Under the pieces are notes generated by a model. It was given only the letters and a program-made list of their open reading frames with translations. It did not search any database and had not been told where the DNA came from. A stretch of DNA of 64,000 nucleotides from Singulisphaera acidiphila DSM 18658 (lineage in GTDB: Bacteria > Planctomycetota > Planctomycetia > Isosphaerales > Isosphaeraceae): contig NC_019892.1 of NCBI RefSeq assembly GCF_000242455.2, forward strand, positions 5,404,744 through 5,468,743. Direction: 5' to 3'. Both the position numbers and the translations under genes were made by a program. Below are positions 8,103 through 15,766 of the stretch, in pieces (positions within the stretch are counted from its first letter, which is position 1; each line of letters opens with the position of its first letter).

Positions 8103-8858
8103 GTGTTATTGCTCGCCTTGCTATCGGAGTCACCGAGGGCGATAGCTATCGGGTGGGTTCTTCTTCTCACGGCGGGCTGGTTGGCAGCGACCGTCTCCGG
8201 GGCGGCGGGGTTCGGTGGGGCTCTACTGTTGTTGCCCGTGCTCGTCTATGTCGTTGGGGCGAAGGCGGCGGTCCCCGTCCTGACCCTGGCACAACTCCTG
8301 GGCAACCTGTCCAGGGCGGGGTTCGGTTGGAAGGAGATCCGTTGGCGATCGGCTTTGGTCTTCAGCCTGGGTGCCGTGCCCGCCAGCGTCGTCGGCTCCC
8401 GCCTCTTCGTCGCCCTACCGCCGGGGATGGTTCAACGGCTAATTGGCGTGTTCCTGCTAGGGATCGTTGCCCTTCGTCACACGCCGCTGGGCAGGCGTCG
8501 AATGCCGGAGGCGATGCTTGCCCCGGCGGGCATCGTCGTGGGCTTCCTTTCGGCGATCGCCGGGAGTGCTGGTCCCCTGGGGGCGGTCGTGTTCCTGAAC
8601 CTCCAACTGCCCGCCCAAGTCTACGTCGCCACCGAAGCCATAACCGCCGTCCTGATGCACCTGACGAAGAGCATCGTCTATAGGCGGTATGCGGCGATGG
8701 CTCCAATTCAACTCGGCGGTGGGTTAGCTTTGGGCGGGGCAATGATGTTCGGCTCGTGGACGGGGAGGAAGCTCATCGAGAGGCTGACGGAAAAGCGGTT
8801 CAGCCTCCTGGTCGAAGTGCTGTTGATCGTCGCTGCCCTATCCCTGGCCGTCGGCTGA
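8103..8858 (+). CDS. TauE/SafE (DUF81) family permease
   Basis: A 251-residue integral membrane protein with about eight hydrophobic segments. It carries the family's N-terminal repeat signature (SGAAGFGGALLLLPVLVYVV) and its internal repeat (AIAGSAGPLGAVVFLNLQL). TauE/SafE proteins are anion exporters linked to sulfite, sulfoacetate or other oxyanions. Members occur beside arsenic operons, and this one is divergent from arsR, but its substrate is unknown. The GTG at 8103 is used; a slightly later start is possible. A strong terminator follows. Confidence 0.8.
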   Translation: MLLLALLSESPRAIAIGWVLLLTAGWLAATVSGAAGFGGALLLLPVLVYVVGAKAAVPVLTLAQLLGNLSRAGFGWKEIRWRSALVFSLGAVPASVVGSRLFVALPPGMVQRLIGVFLLGIVALRHTPLGRRRMPEAMLAPAGIVVGFLSAIAGSAGPLGAVVFLNLQLPAQVYVATEAITAVLMHLTKSIVYRRYAAMAPIQLGGGLALGGAMMFGSWTGRKLIERLTEKRFSLLVEVLLIVAALSLAVG

Positions 8859-8870
8859 TATCGAAAGTTG

Positions 8871-8900
8871 CTGCCGGGACACCCCCTGTCGTCCCGGCAG
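8871..8900. terminator. Bidirectional hairpin terminator
   Basis: CTGCCGGGAC at 8871-8880 pairs perfectly with GTCCCGGCAG at 8891-8900 around a 10-nt loop. It lies between two convergent genes that end at 8858 (+) and 8916 (-). There is no long U tract, so it may work in either direction or simply protect 3' ends. Confidence 0.65.
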
Positions 8901-8915
8901 CCCCATGATCGTGGA

Positions 8916-9863
8916 TCAGAACTGGTCGGCACTGACGACTTCACCCCCGGCACGGGTCGAGAGGAAGCTGAATATCCGAGGATTGACCGACTCCTTGATG
9001 AACCGGACCGAGCCATCGGAGAAGAGGAAGTTACAACCGCCGGGGTGGAGGCTCCAGAAATCGTCAGGGCCGGCACCCTTGTAGTTGGGCACGTCCACCC
9101 ATCGCTGATCGGGCGACGGTCCTGTATGTCCCAAGACCATCACGTTCGCCGTCTCGCATTTTTGGATGGACCACTTTGGGTTCGTGCAGACCCGAGCCGA
9201 GGGGATCACACCGACCCAGGTGGCATCGGCAACATTTCGGGACCGCTCGCCGGCCATCATCGTTGAACTCGACCCGTCGGTGATGTCCCGGAGGCCGACC
9301 CGACTGTTGCGGTAGAAAATGCCGTTGTTCTGCGCCGGGAACTCCTCGACCTCCCACTGGCCGGCAGAGGCGACATATTGACCCGGTGAGAGGTCGGTCG
9401 TCAGGGGGGTGCCTGAGGCGTTGTTGAGTGTCAACGTACCGTTTCCGCCCGTGCTGCTGGGGCAGAGGAAGACCGAGAGGATTGCTGTGCGACTGGTTTT
9501 CGATCCGGGGTCGGTGATCTGGAGGCTGAAATTCACGGCGTTGTAGAGTGACTTCTGCTCCAGGTCGTTGAGGATCATTGCCCCCCAGCCCCAGCCCGGC
9601 CCCGTCTCTGGGCTGTTGGTCTGGTTGGTCTCGGTTTTCGTGATGTAGCCGGGCGGGAAGGTGTCATGTGTGCTGTGGTAGTTGTGGAAAGCCAACCCCA
9701 TCTGCTTGAGGTTATTCGAGCACTGCGCCCGCCGAGCCGCCTCCCTCGCCGCCTGGACGGCGGGAAGGAGCAGGGCGATAAGCACGCCGATGATCGAGAT
9801 GACCACCAGCAACTCGATCAAAGTGAAGCCACGGGCGGAACGGGGCATGGAAACGCTGCGCAT
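8916..9863 (-). CDS. DUF1559 type II pseudopilin-like protein
   Basis: The 315-residue protein has a prepilin leader and N-methylation helix (RGFTLIELLVVISIIGVLI) and the following VQAAREAARRAQCSNNLKQM seen in planctomycete DUF1559 proteins. The C-terminus carries the H-x9-DG box (HPGGCNFLFSDGSV). It would be cleaved and methylated by a prepilin peptidase and be part of, or resemble, a type II secretion or pilus-like structure. Planctomycetes encode dozens of these, and they are a good phylum marker. It stands alone, facing the TauE gene across a terminator. Confidence 0.9.
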   Translation of the reverse strand: MRSVSMPRSARGFTLIELLVVISIIGVLIALLLPAVQAAREAARRAQCSNNLKQMGLAFHNYHSTHDTFPPGYITKTETNQTNSPETGPGWGWGAMILNDLEQKSLYNAVNFSLQITDPGSKTSRTAILSVFLCPSSTGGNGTLTLNNASGTPLTTDLSPGQYVASAGQWEVEEFPAQNNGIFYRNSRVGLRDITDGSSSTMMAGERSRNVADATWVGVIPSARVCTNPKWSIQKCETANVMVLGHTGPSPDQRWVDVPNYKGAGPDDFWSLHPGGCNFLFSDGSVRFIKESVNPRIFSFLSTRAGGEVVSADQF

Positions 9864-9929
9864 GGAAAAGCTCCTGGTCTGAGTATCGGGTTAGGAACGG
9901 AGAACGAAGTTCGATCCGCAAACCCAAAC

Positions 9930-10316
9930 TCAAATCAGGTATCGCTGTAACCAGGCGTGCCGTCGGGATGTGCCTGCGGGGGACCGAGATCGTCGATCTA
10001 CTCGAAATCGGAGGCTAAGCCCCGGAGGCATGGAGGTGAGGACGAAGTGCGTCGTAAGACTGTCGGCTACCGCCAAGAGGCCCCAGGAATCGGCCACGGA
10101 GAAGACGCTGCCCGCTTTCAGAATCGCCGAACCTGGGTCGTCCGCAACTCCGTCATCGACCGGCTCAATGTTGTTGAGATCATCCCCCTGCCTTAGCTCG
10201 GCGAAGGAAAGCGCGAGGTCCGTCGCCGCCTCCCAGTGCCGTAGCAGGGGATCGGACGTAGCGAGGACCAGGCAGAGTAGGGACATCCAACAACGCAAGG
10301 CTTCCACCTCCAGCAT
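9930..10316 (-). CDS. Hypothetical protein
   Basis: An open frame of 128 residues starts MLEVEALRCWMSLLCLVLAT, possibly a signal or anchor segment. The middle (GSVFSVADSWGLLAVADSLT then THFVLTSMPPGLSLRF) looks protein-like, but the basic tail (RVDRRSRSPAGTSRRHAW) looks like read-through. It lies 67 bp upstream of the pseudopilin gene on the same strand. I do not recognise it, and it could be a non-coding artefact. Confidence 0.35.
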   Translation of the reverse strand: MLEVEALRCWMSLLCLVLATSDPLLRHWEAATDLALSFAELRQGDDLNNIEPVDDGVADDPGSAILKAGSVFSVADSWGLLAVADSLTTHFVLTSMPPGLSLRFRVDRRSRSPAGTSRRHAWLQRYLI

Positions 10317-10462
10317 CCCGTTCTAAAGGGGATGGTGAAATGGGTCAAGTCCCGCCACCATCTTATATTCTTACAGCAGCACAGGGGTCGAGAGTGTGCC
10401 GTGCTCAACAGGTCTGGCCATTCGGAGAGAGCGCAGTGGGTGATGGCCTCCCGCTCCCCAGT

Positions 10463-10960
10463 TTATGATGGCGGCGGGGCCGTGGCCCCACCGCTCTGAG
10501 CAGCATCCCCCTCACTCCAGGATCGGATCGTCAACGACGAGAGCATGATGCTCACGACCCACTGGGCCGTGCTGACGGAGAGATACCACTGGTGGAATGA
10601 GCGGAAACGGCGGCGATCGAGGATGAGGAACCCGTCAAGGTCGAGCAGGTCATCCATACGGAGGTGCAGCCACGCCAACACGCCGAGGGCTAGCACGAGG
10701 AACCACCACGAAAGCCAGCGGAGTCGTCGCCCTCCAGGGGAGGCCACACGCTCTGCAAAGACATCCCAGCCCCAGGCAATCAGGCAGACCGCACCGGCCA
10801 CGTTGAGGTAATTCGTGACCGATTGAGTGATCCAGCCCTGCTCTTGGTCGGAGCCGAGTATCCGGCTCCCGACCGGGACGACGACGCCCCCGTAGAACAT
10901 GAATCCGCCCTGCCAGAAGATCAACGTCCAGATCAAGAGAAGTCGTCGCAGAATACTCAT
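10463..10960 (-). CDS. Hypothetical membrane protein, about four TM segments
   Basis: From ATG 10960 (MSILRRLLLIWTLIFWQGGF) the frame encodes 165 residues with four hydrophobic helices separated by short loops. The pattern (TM1 IFWQGGFMFYGGVVVPVG, TM4 near STAQWVVSIMLSSL) resembles small DUF4149-like membrane proteins, tentatively. The frame is open upstream to 11152, and the extra 64 residues (including KVLVPVMKVATEKLPGVKFE) look like a piece of a different gene fused in front, so the start at 10960 is preferred. A 140-bp gap to 10320 shows nothing. Confidence 0.6.
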   Translation of the reverse strand: MSILRRLLLIWTLIFWQGGFMFYGGVVVPVGSRILGSDQEQGWITQSVTNYLNVAGAVCLIAWGWDVFAERVASPGGRRLRWLSWWFLVLALGVLAWLHLRMDDLLDLDGFLILDRRRFRSFHQWYLSVSTAQWVVSIMLSSLTIRSWSEGDAAQSGGATAPPPS

Positions 10961-11256
10961 ATGTACGGAATGCCCCGAGCCACCCTTCGTAATAATCGAC
11001 CTTGACCACAACGCCTGCTCGAACTTCACGCCCGGCAATTTTTCGGTGGCGACCTTCATGACGGGTACGAGAACTTTATCGAGGGCGGCGGTCTCGCCAC
11101 TCGGGGTGCCCTCTCCACGATCGACGATGAGGACCGACATCAGCGCGCACATTCCGTAGTTGGGTCGTTGGGAGTCGAAGGAGTGTCAGGGCGTGACAGA
11201 CTCAAGCTCCTCCATGAAAATGACTTGTGCAAACCCCGTCACTCACGGAGGGTACG

Positions 11257-11745
11257 ATGCGCAAGCCCAACAGCACCCTGACAGCCGCCCAAGTCTATCG
11301 CTACGCTGTCCAGACCTTCCAGCCCTACCTGAAGCTTTTCAATGCCAAGGGGGGCCTCGCCGAGACCATCCTCCTCGCCGCCGCCGCACGGATCAGTTCC
11401 CTGTCCGACACCTGCCAGCGACTTCGTGGAGTCTCCGGCGAGCGGATCGCTGCATTGGACTCGACGCGTGAGGGGATGGTCGAGGGCTTCACGCAGGGTA
11501 ACTCTTTGTTACAGGTCGACTTCACGGGCCGTCTGTTCCGGGAAGGCAAGGGGTCGATCTCGTGCGATCTTGCCGGGGTTTTCGCTCGGCTGGGGAGCGA
11601 TGGAGCGTCGTGGCTGTTGAAGCTGAGTGGTGGCCGGTTGCTGGGGCGCGACTTCGCGTTGAGATCGAACACGCGGTGTGCGGAGATTGGGGTAATTTTT
11701 CTCCGCTTCTTTTGCGGAGAAAGAACTTGTCTGTGCGGAGAATAG
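11257..11745 (+). pseudogene. Chimera of two transposase remnants
   Basis: From ATG 11257 the first ~65 residues (MRKPNSTLTAAQVYRYAVQT then AETILLAAAARISSLSDTCQ) resemble the N-terminus of a DDE transposase of a common planctomycete family. At about 11450 the same frame continues with the C-terminus of a REP-associated Y1 transposase (DSTREGMVEGFTQGNSLLQV, then DFTGRLFREGKGS). This is the same segment found at 667-785. The two enzymes are unrelated, so this is a fusion of debris, not a working gene. Its 3' end overlaps the repeat array upstream of the Fic gene. Confidence 0.6.
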
Positions 11746-11780
11746 CCGCTATTATGTCCGCAGAACTTGCGGAGAATAGC
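11734..11780 (+). promoter_or_regulatory. Alternating inverted/direct repeats upstream of the Fic gene
   Basis: TGCGGAGAATAGC at 11734-11746, then the inverted half GCTATTATGTCCGCA at 11748-11762, then TGCGGAGAATAGC again at 11768-11780, ending next to the GTG start at 11782. Either adjacent pair forms a dyad (AATAGC/GCTATT, TGCGGA/TCCGCA). Further upstream, CTCCGC-7-GCGGAG (11701-11719) repeats the core. The arrangement looks like an operator array; the Fic protein's own C-terminal winged helix is a natural candidate to bind it. Confidence 0.55.
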
Positions 11781-11781
11781 G

Positions 11782-12882
11782 GTGTGCATCCACGAACGAG
11801 ACGATTGGCCGAGGTTCCACTGGGACCAAAATGGGCTGGCAAACCCGCTTGCGGCGGTGCGTTACCGGCAGGGGCGGCTTATTGGCCGGATGGATGGGCT
11901 CGGCTTCCAGCTTCGCGAGGCAGCCGTCCTCAGTACCCTGACCCAGGACGTGCTCAAATCGAGTGAAATCGAAGGCGAAATCCTCGAAATTGATCAGGTA
12001 CGTTCCTCCCTCGCCCGCCGACTTGGACTCGATATCGGGGCATTGACGCCCGCCGACCGGAATGTGGACGGCGTTGTCGAGATGATGCTAGACGCCACCC
12101 AGAAATATCAGGACCCGCTCACCGAGGAACGCCTGTTCGGCTGGCACGCCGCCTTGTTCCCAACCGGGCGCAGCTTCATGCAGAAAATCCGAGTCGGTGA
12201 CTGGCGGGACGATGGCTCAGGCCCCATGCAGGTCGTCTCAGGCCCGATTGGCAAGGAACAGGTCCACTATCAGGCACCAGCGGCCGGGCAGCTACCGGCC
12301 GAAATGTCGCAGTTCCTGAGCTGGTTCAACGCCCCCGCCTCGCTCGATCCGGTGCTGAAGGCCGCCCAGGCACATCTCTGGTTCGTGACCATCCATCCCT
12401 TCGACGATGGTAACGGTCGCATCGCCCGTGCAATTGCCGATCTTGCGTTGGCACGTTCCGAGCAAAGCCCGAAACGTTTCTACAGCATGTCCGCCCAGAT
12501 TCGTCTGGAACGCAGCGACTATTACCAGATTCTGGAACAGGCCCAGAAGGGGACGCTGGATGTTACCGCATGGATGCAATGGTTCCTCGGCTGTCTCGAC
12601 CGCGCCTTCGATGGAGCGGAAGCCACCCTCTCAGGAGTGTTCCGAAAAGCCCGGTTCTGGGAATCTCACTCCGGAGAGTCGTTCAACGACAGGCAACAAA
12701 AAATCGTCAACCGCCTGCTGGACGGGTTCGAGGGAAAACTTACGTCGTCGAAGTGGGCGAAGATTACCAAGTGCTCACAGGATACAGCCAGCCGCGACAT
12801 CAACGACCTGGTCAAACGCGGTGTGCTCGCGAAGGATGCGGCAGGCGGCCGAAGCACCAGCTATTCGCTAGCCGAAGGTTGA
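11782..12882 (+). CDS. Fic family protein with C-terminal winged helix
   Basis: About 366 residues in three parts. The N-terminal DUF4172-like region contains the inhibitory helix motif SSEIEGE (about residue 60), matching the (S/T)xxxE(G/N) lock. The central Fic core has the catalytic HPFDDGNGRIAR (His near residue 205). A C-terminal winged helix follows (KWAKITKCSQDTASRDINDL). Fic enzymes usually transfer AMP to target hydroxyls; the N-terminal lock makes this a class II auto-inhibited form. GTG at 11782 is chosen over TTG 11767 because it directly follows the repeat array, though the TTG frame is also open. No antitoxin gene is next to it, which suits an intramolecular inhibitor. It could be an autoregulated toxin, a stress enzyme or a phage-defence protein. 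Confidence 0.88.
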   Translation: MCIHERDDWPRFHWDQNGLANPLAAVRYRQGRLIGRMDGLGFQLREAAVLSTLTQDVLKSSEIEGEILEIDQVRSSLARRLGLDIGALTPADRNVDGVVEMMLDATQKYQDPLTEERLFGWHAALFPTGRSFMQKIRVGDWRDDGSGPMQVVSGPIGKEQVHYQAPAAGQLPAEMSQFLSWFNAPASLDPVLKAAQAHLWFVTIHPFDDGNGRIARAIADLALARSEQSPKRFYSMSAQIRLERSDYYQILEQAQKGTLDVTAWMQWFLGCLDRAFDGAEATLSGVFRKARFWESHSGESFNDRQQKIVNRLLDGFEGKLTSSKWAKITKCSQDTASRDINDLVKRGVLAKDAAGGRSTSYSLAEG

Positions 12883-12942
12883 GGAGACATGGGATTGTGC
12901 TGATTTTATTGATGTGTTGTCAATTTTCGTGGATGGAGAATT

Positions 12943-13150
12943 TTAGTCGGCGTTGGTTTTCTTCACTCCGTCCTCGTAGATGACCCCAGCGAACACCACA
13001 CTCAACAGTTCTGATCAATTCAACGGTCGCTAGTTTTTTGATGTATTCTCTCTCCGCTTGATCTCCAGGCCACGGGACTTGCAGTCCAGCAGCAACTCCG
13101 TAATCAGAGAGTGCACCTGCTGGATTTCTCGGGGGTTTTCGAACACTTTG
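12943..13150 (-). pseudogene. Fragment of a decayed unidentified gene
   Basis: On the minus strand, pieces in different frames look coding: HSLITELLLDCKSRGLEIK, then YIKKLATVELIRT, then LLSVVFAGVIYEDGVKKTNA ending D-stop at 12943. Stops and at least one frameshift separate them. The family is not recognised. It lies between the Fic gene and the left end of the IS1380 element, among other debris. Confidence 0.35.
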
Positions 13151-13391
13151 CGGTGCGAAAATCGACTTTTTGGGAATACCTCCGCGCGGCGAGGAGGTCG
13201 GCCATGAGTGACACATTACGCTTGTCAAAGCTTAGCCTGGATTTCTCACCCTATTCTTTCGGGGTCCGATCGCTCGACGATTTCGACGGCTCGCCCCCGC
13301 CACCCGCGGCCTGCGTGGTCTCCCGCTTGCTCATCACGTCGGCGTGGACCTGATCGGACCTCTTCACGCCAACGCGAACCTGGTTCCTCAG

Positions 13392-13446
13392 GCCCCCGCG
13401 CCCAGGCGGGGGCGCACCCCGATCCTCACCCCTCCTCAGGGAGGGG
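13392..13446 (-). terminator. Two tandem GC hairpins downstream of the IS1380 transposase
   Basis: GCCCCCGC (13392-13399) pairs with GCGGGGGC (13406-13413) across 6 nt, and CCCCTCC (13429-13435) pairs with GGAGGGG (13440-13446) across 4 nt. Both lie between the transposase stop and the left IS end. They could end transposase transcription or block outside readthrough. Confidence 0.5.
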
Positions 13447-13479
13447 CTTTCCCGCCTCATTTGACTGGGTCTCCTCGTT

Positions 13480-14904
13480 TCAGCACCTCGGGATCAAGGG
13501 CCCCGACCGCGCCAAGTTGGTGTGCACACGCCGAAACACTTCCGCATACGGACAACCGCTCGAGAACTTCACCCACACCTTGCGAACCGTCACCCGCACC
13601 AACGCCCCGATCTTCAAGAGCTTCAGACGGATCGTTTGGCACTGCGCCTCGGCCATCGCCGTTCCCGCCAGCCCCAGCCGCCGCAACGCCTCCAGCAACA
13701 CGTAGGCGATCGAGGAGAAGAACAGCCGGATCTGGTTGGCACGCATCGTGTGGGCACTGGTCCGATCGGCGAACAGATGGAGTTGCTGCTCCTTGATCCG
13801 GTTCTCCATCTCACCGCGACCGCAGTAGTCTTGCTCGTACAGCGGCGGCGCCGCTCGTTCCTCGACCGTGAGCGACGTGACCACGAACCGCGGGTTGGCC
13901 CCCTTGCCCAGATGCTCGGCCTTGGCCACCACCCGACGTTCTCGGCTCCAGGTCTTCTGCGTTTGATAACGCAACTCGGCGAAGACCCGGGACGGCTGTT
14001 TCGTCGCCTCGAATTGCTGGCGTGCTTGGGCCAATTCCGTCGCGATCGCCGCCGTCAGCCGGGTGTTCTTGGCCAGGCCGATCAGGTAATCCACGCCGTT
14101 GTCCTCACACCAGCGAAGGATCTCCTCGCGGCAGAACCCGCTGTCGGCGCGGATCAGGATCTTCACCTGAGGCCACGCCTGGCGGATCTGCGAGACGATC
14201 CGCTTGAGGGACTTCACCGAGCCGGCGCTGGCATCAATGTCGGAGGGACGCAGCCGGGCACAGAGCAGGTGGTCGCCGCAGAAGATGTAGAGCGGGAGAT
14301 AGCAGTATCCCTTGTAGTAGCCGTGGAAAAAGCGGCCAAGTTGGCGGCCATGGACCGTGTCGTCGGTGGCGTCGAGGTCCAAAACGATCCGCTCGGGGGG
14401 TCGGCTGTGGGCCTGAAGAAAGAGGGTAACGAAGAGCCGTTCGACCTCATGGGTCTGACAGGTGATCTTCTTGTAACGGCTCTGTCCGTCGGCCCCGACA
14501 GGGGTCAGTTCCAAGCGGTTGAGGGTACTCTTGCCAGCCAGCGGCTTGCCGCGATCGCGGAGCCGTGGCCGGTCCTGGCCGGTGGGATCGGTCTTGCCGA
14601 CGACGGTGGCCAGTAACGGATCGCAGCGGAGATCGTCGTGGTCGTTGAGGTCTTCGTAGCCCAAGGCCAGACCATAGACGCGTTGGGCCAGGAGGTGTTC
14701 CAGGGGGTGCTCGACGAGGTCAGGATCGCGATGGTCGGTAAAGCAGGCGGCGAACTGGCGGATGATCCCGGTGCGGGCTTCGATCTGACGGAGCAGAAGT
14801 GCACCGCCGTCGGAAGAGATGGCGCCCCCGTCAAAATCGGCGAGCACTTGGCGGTGACCGAGGATGGAAAAGTCGAGGTAAGTCGAGTTACACTCTGTAG
14901 CCAT
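13480..14904 (-). CDS. IS1380-family DDE transposase
   Basis: About 474 residues from ATG 14904 (MATECNSTYLDF, the usual start of this family); an upstream ATG at 14949 would add 15 residues. The catalytic acidic residues are visible in RIVLDLDATDDTVHG (first D), ILIRADSGFCREEIL (second D) and GRGEMENRIKEQQL (E). The length matches the family's 430-480 residues and no frameshift is present. It catalyses cut-and-paste transposition of the surrounding element. Confidence 0.93.
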   Translation of the reverse strand: MATECNSTYLDFSILGHRQVLADFDGGAISSDGGALLLRQIEARTGIIRQFAACFTDHRDPDLVEHPLEHLLAQRVYGLALGYEDLNDHDDLRCDPLLATVVGKTDPTGQDRPRLRDRGKPLAGKSTLNRLELTPVGADGQSRYKKITCQTHEVERLFVTLFLQAHSRPPERIVLDLDATDDTVHGRQLGRFFHGYYKGYCYLPLYIFCGDHLLCARLRPSDIDASAGSVKSLKRIVSQIRQAWPQVKILIRADSGFCREEILRWCEDNGVDYLIGLAKNTRLTAAIATELAQARQQFEATKQPSRVFAELRYQTQKTWSRERRVVAKAEHLGKGANPRFVVTSLTVEERAAPPLYEQDYCGRGEMENRIKEQQLHLFADRTSAHTMRANQIRLFFSSIAYVLLEALRRLGLAGTAMAEAQCQTIRLKLLKIGALVRVTVRKVWVKFSSGCPYAEVFRRVHTNLARSGPLIPRC

Positions 14905-15061
14905 CGGGCTGCCTTGGTTCGGTGTCAAAAGTGGTTGTCGCAATTCCACCTATGACACGCAAGGCAGCCCGATTCAATCCCTGGTGAGAAATCCAGGTTA
15001 GGGTTTGGCACCTTGATTGATCGGTATTTGGCTGTATGTGCGTCAGTCTGCGCATCAGTAA

Positions 15062-15756
15062 GTGATTTGTCATTGGGGGCCCACCACCCGGCCGTACGCC
15101 CTGGCCGGCCGCGCTGTCTTCCTCGGCTGGACGCTCGATCGCATCACCACGATCGACGATGACCTCGGCAAGAGCGGCCAGTCGATTGAGGGCCGGCCCG
15201 GGTTCCAACGGCTCCTGGCCGAGGTTGCACTCGACCACGTTGGCTTGATCCTCGGCCTGGAGATGAGCCGGTTGGCTCGTTCCAACCGCGACTGGCACCA
15301 GTTGCTCGAACTTTGCGCCCGCTTCCGCGTTCTCCTGGCCAACACCGAGGCGATCTGTGATCCGACCGATTACAATGACAGGCTCTTGCTGGATCTTCAT
15401 GACATGATGATATTGGAAATACTTAATGTTGTCAAATGTTGAATATTTCATGTTAAGCTTAGCAAGGCCCGTCGGGGGGGGCGTTGATGGGCGTGCCGCC
15501 GATCGGGTACATCCGGCTCGCTTCGGGCGAGTGGGCGATCGACCCCGACGAGCAAGTCCAGGCGACCGTCCGGCTGATCTTTGATCAGTTTGGCGGATCG
15601 CTAAGTTTGCATGAACTGCTCTGTTGCCTGGTCCACCACCGGGTTCTCATCCCGGCTGCGGGTTGTTGGAGTGGCGGCGGCCGAACCGGACGACTCTGTC
15701 GAATCTGCTGCATGTCCTACGGCGGACCTGATCGAACGGTCGAACAAGGGCGGTGA
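15062..15756 (+). pseudogene. Large serine recombinase remnant
   Basis: The first piece contains the resolvase N-domain core: TIDDDLGKSGQSIEGRPGFQ and VGLILGLEMSRLARSNRDWH, the typical E-x-SRL-x-RS motif. It breaks off at LLDLHDMM. After a deletion a second piece (from 15484) gives the recombinase domain: PPIGYIRLASGEWAIDPDEQ then VQATVRLIFDQF. A frameshift follows, and another frame gives LEWRRPNRTTLSNLLHVLR before a stop. The catalytic serine region at the N-terminus and the C-terminal DNA-binding part are gone. Such recombinases mobilise islands, so this may be the dead integrase of the surrounding region. Confidence 0.7.
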
Positions 15757-15766
15757 GCATCACATT

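Larger units (their letters stand above)
13236..14997. mobile_element. IS1380-family insertion sequence, complete, TSD TTAG
   Basis: Perfect 15-bp terminal inverted repeats bound the element: CCTGGATTTCTCACC at 13236-13250 and GGTGAGAAATCCAGG at 14983-14997. A 4-bp target duplication TTAG lies outside each end (13232-13235 and 14998-15001), the duplication length expected for IS1380. The 1762-bp element holds one transposase gene on the minus strand and two GC hairpins near the left end. Intact ends and TSD point to a recent insertion, next to the 5' end of a decayed serine recombinase. Confidence 0.92.

Noticed and set aside
13522..14616. Plus-strand open frame within the IS1380 element
   Set aside because: It is antisense to the transposase and has no family signal.
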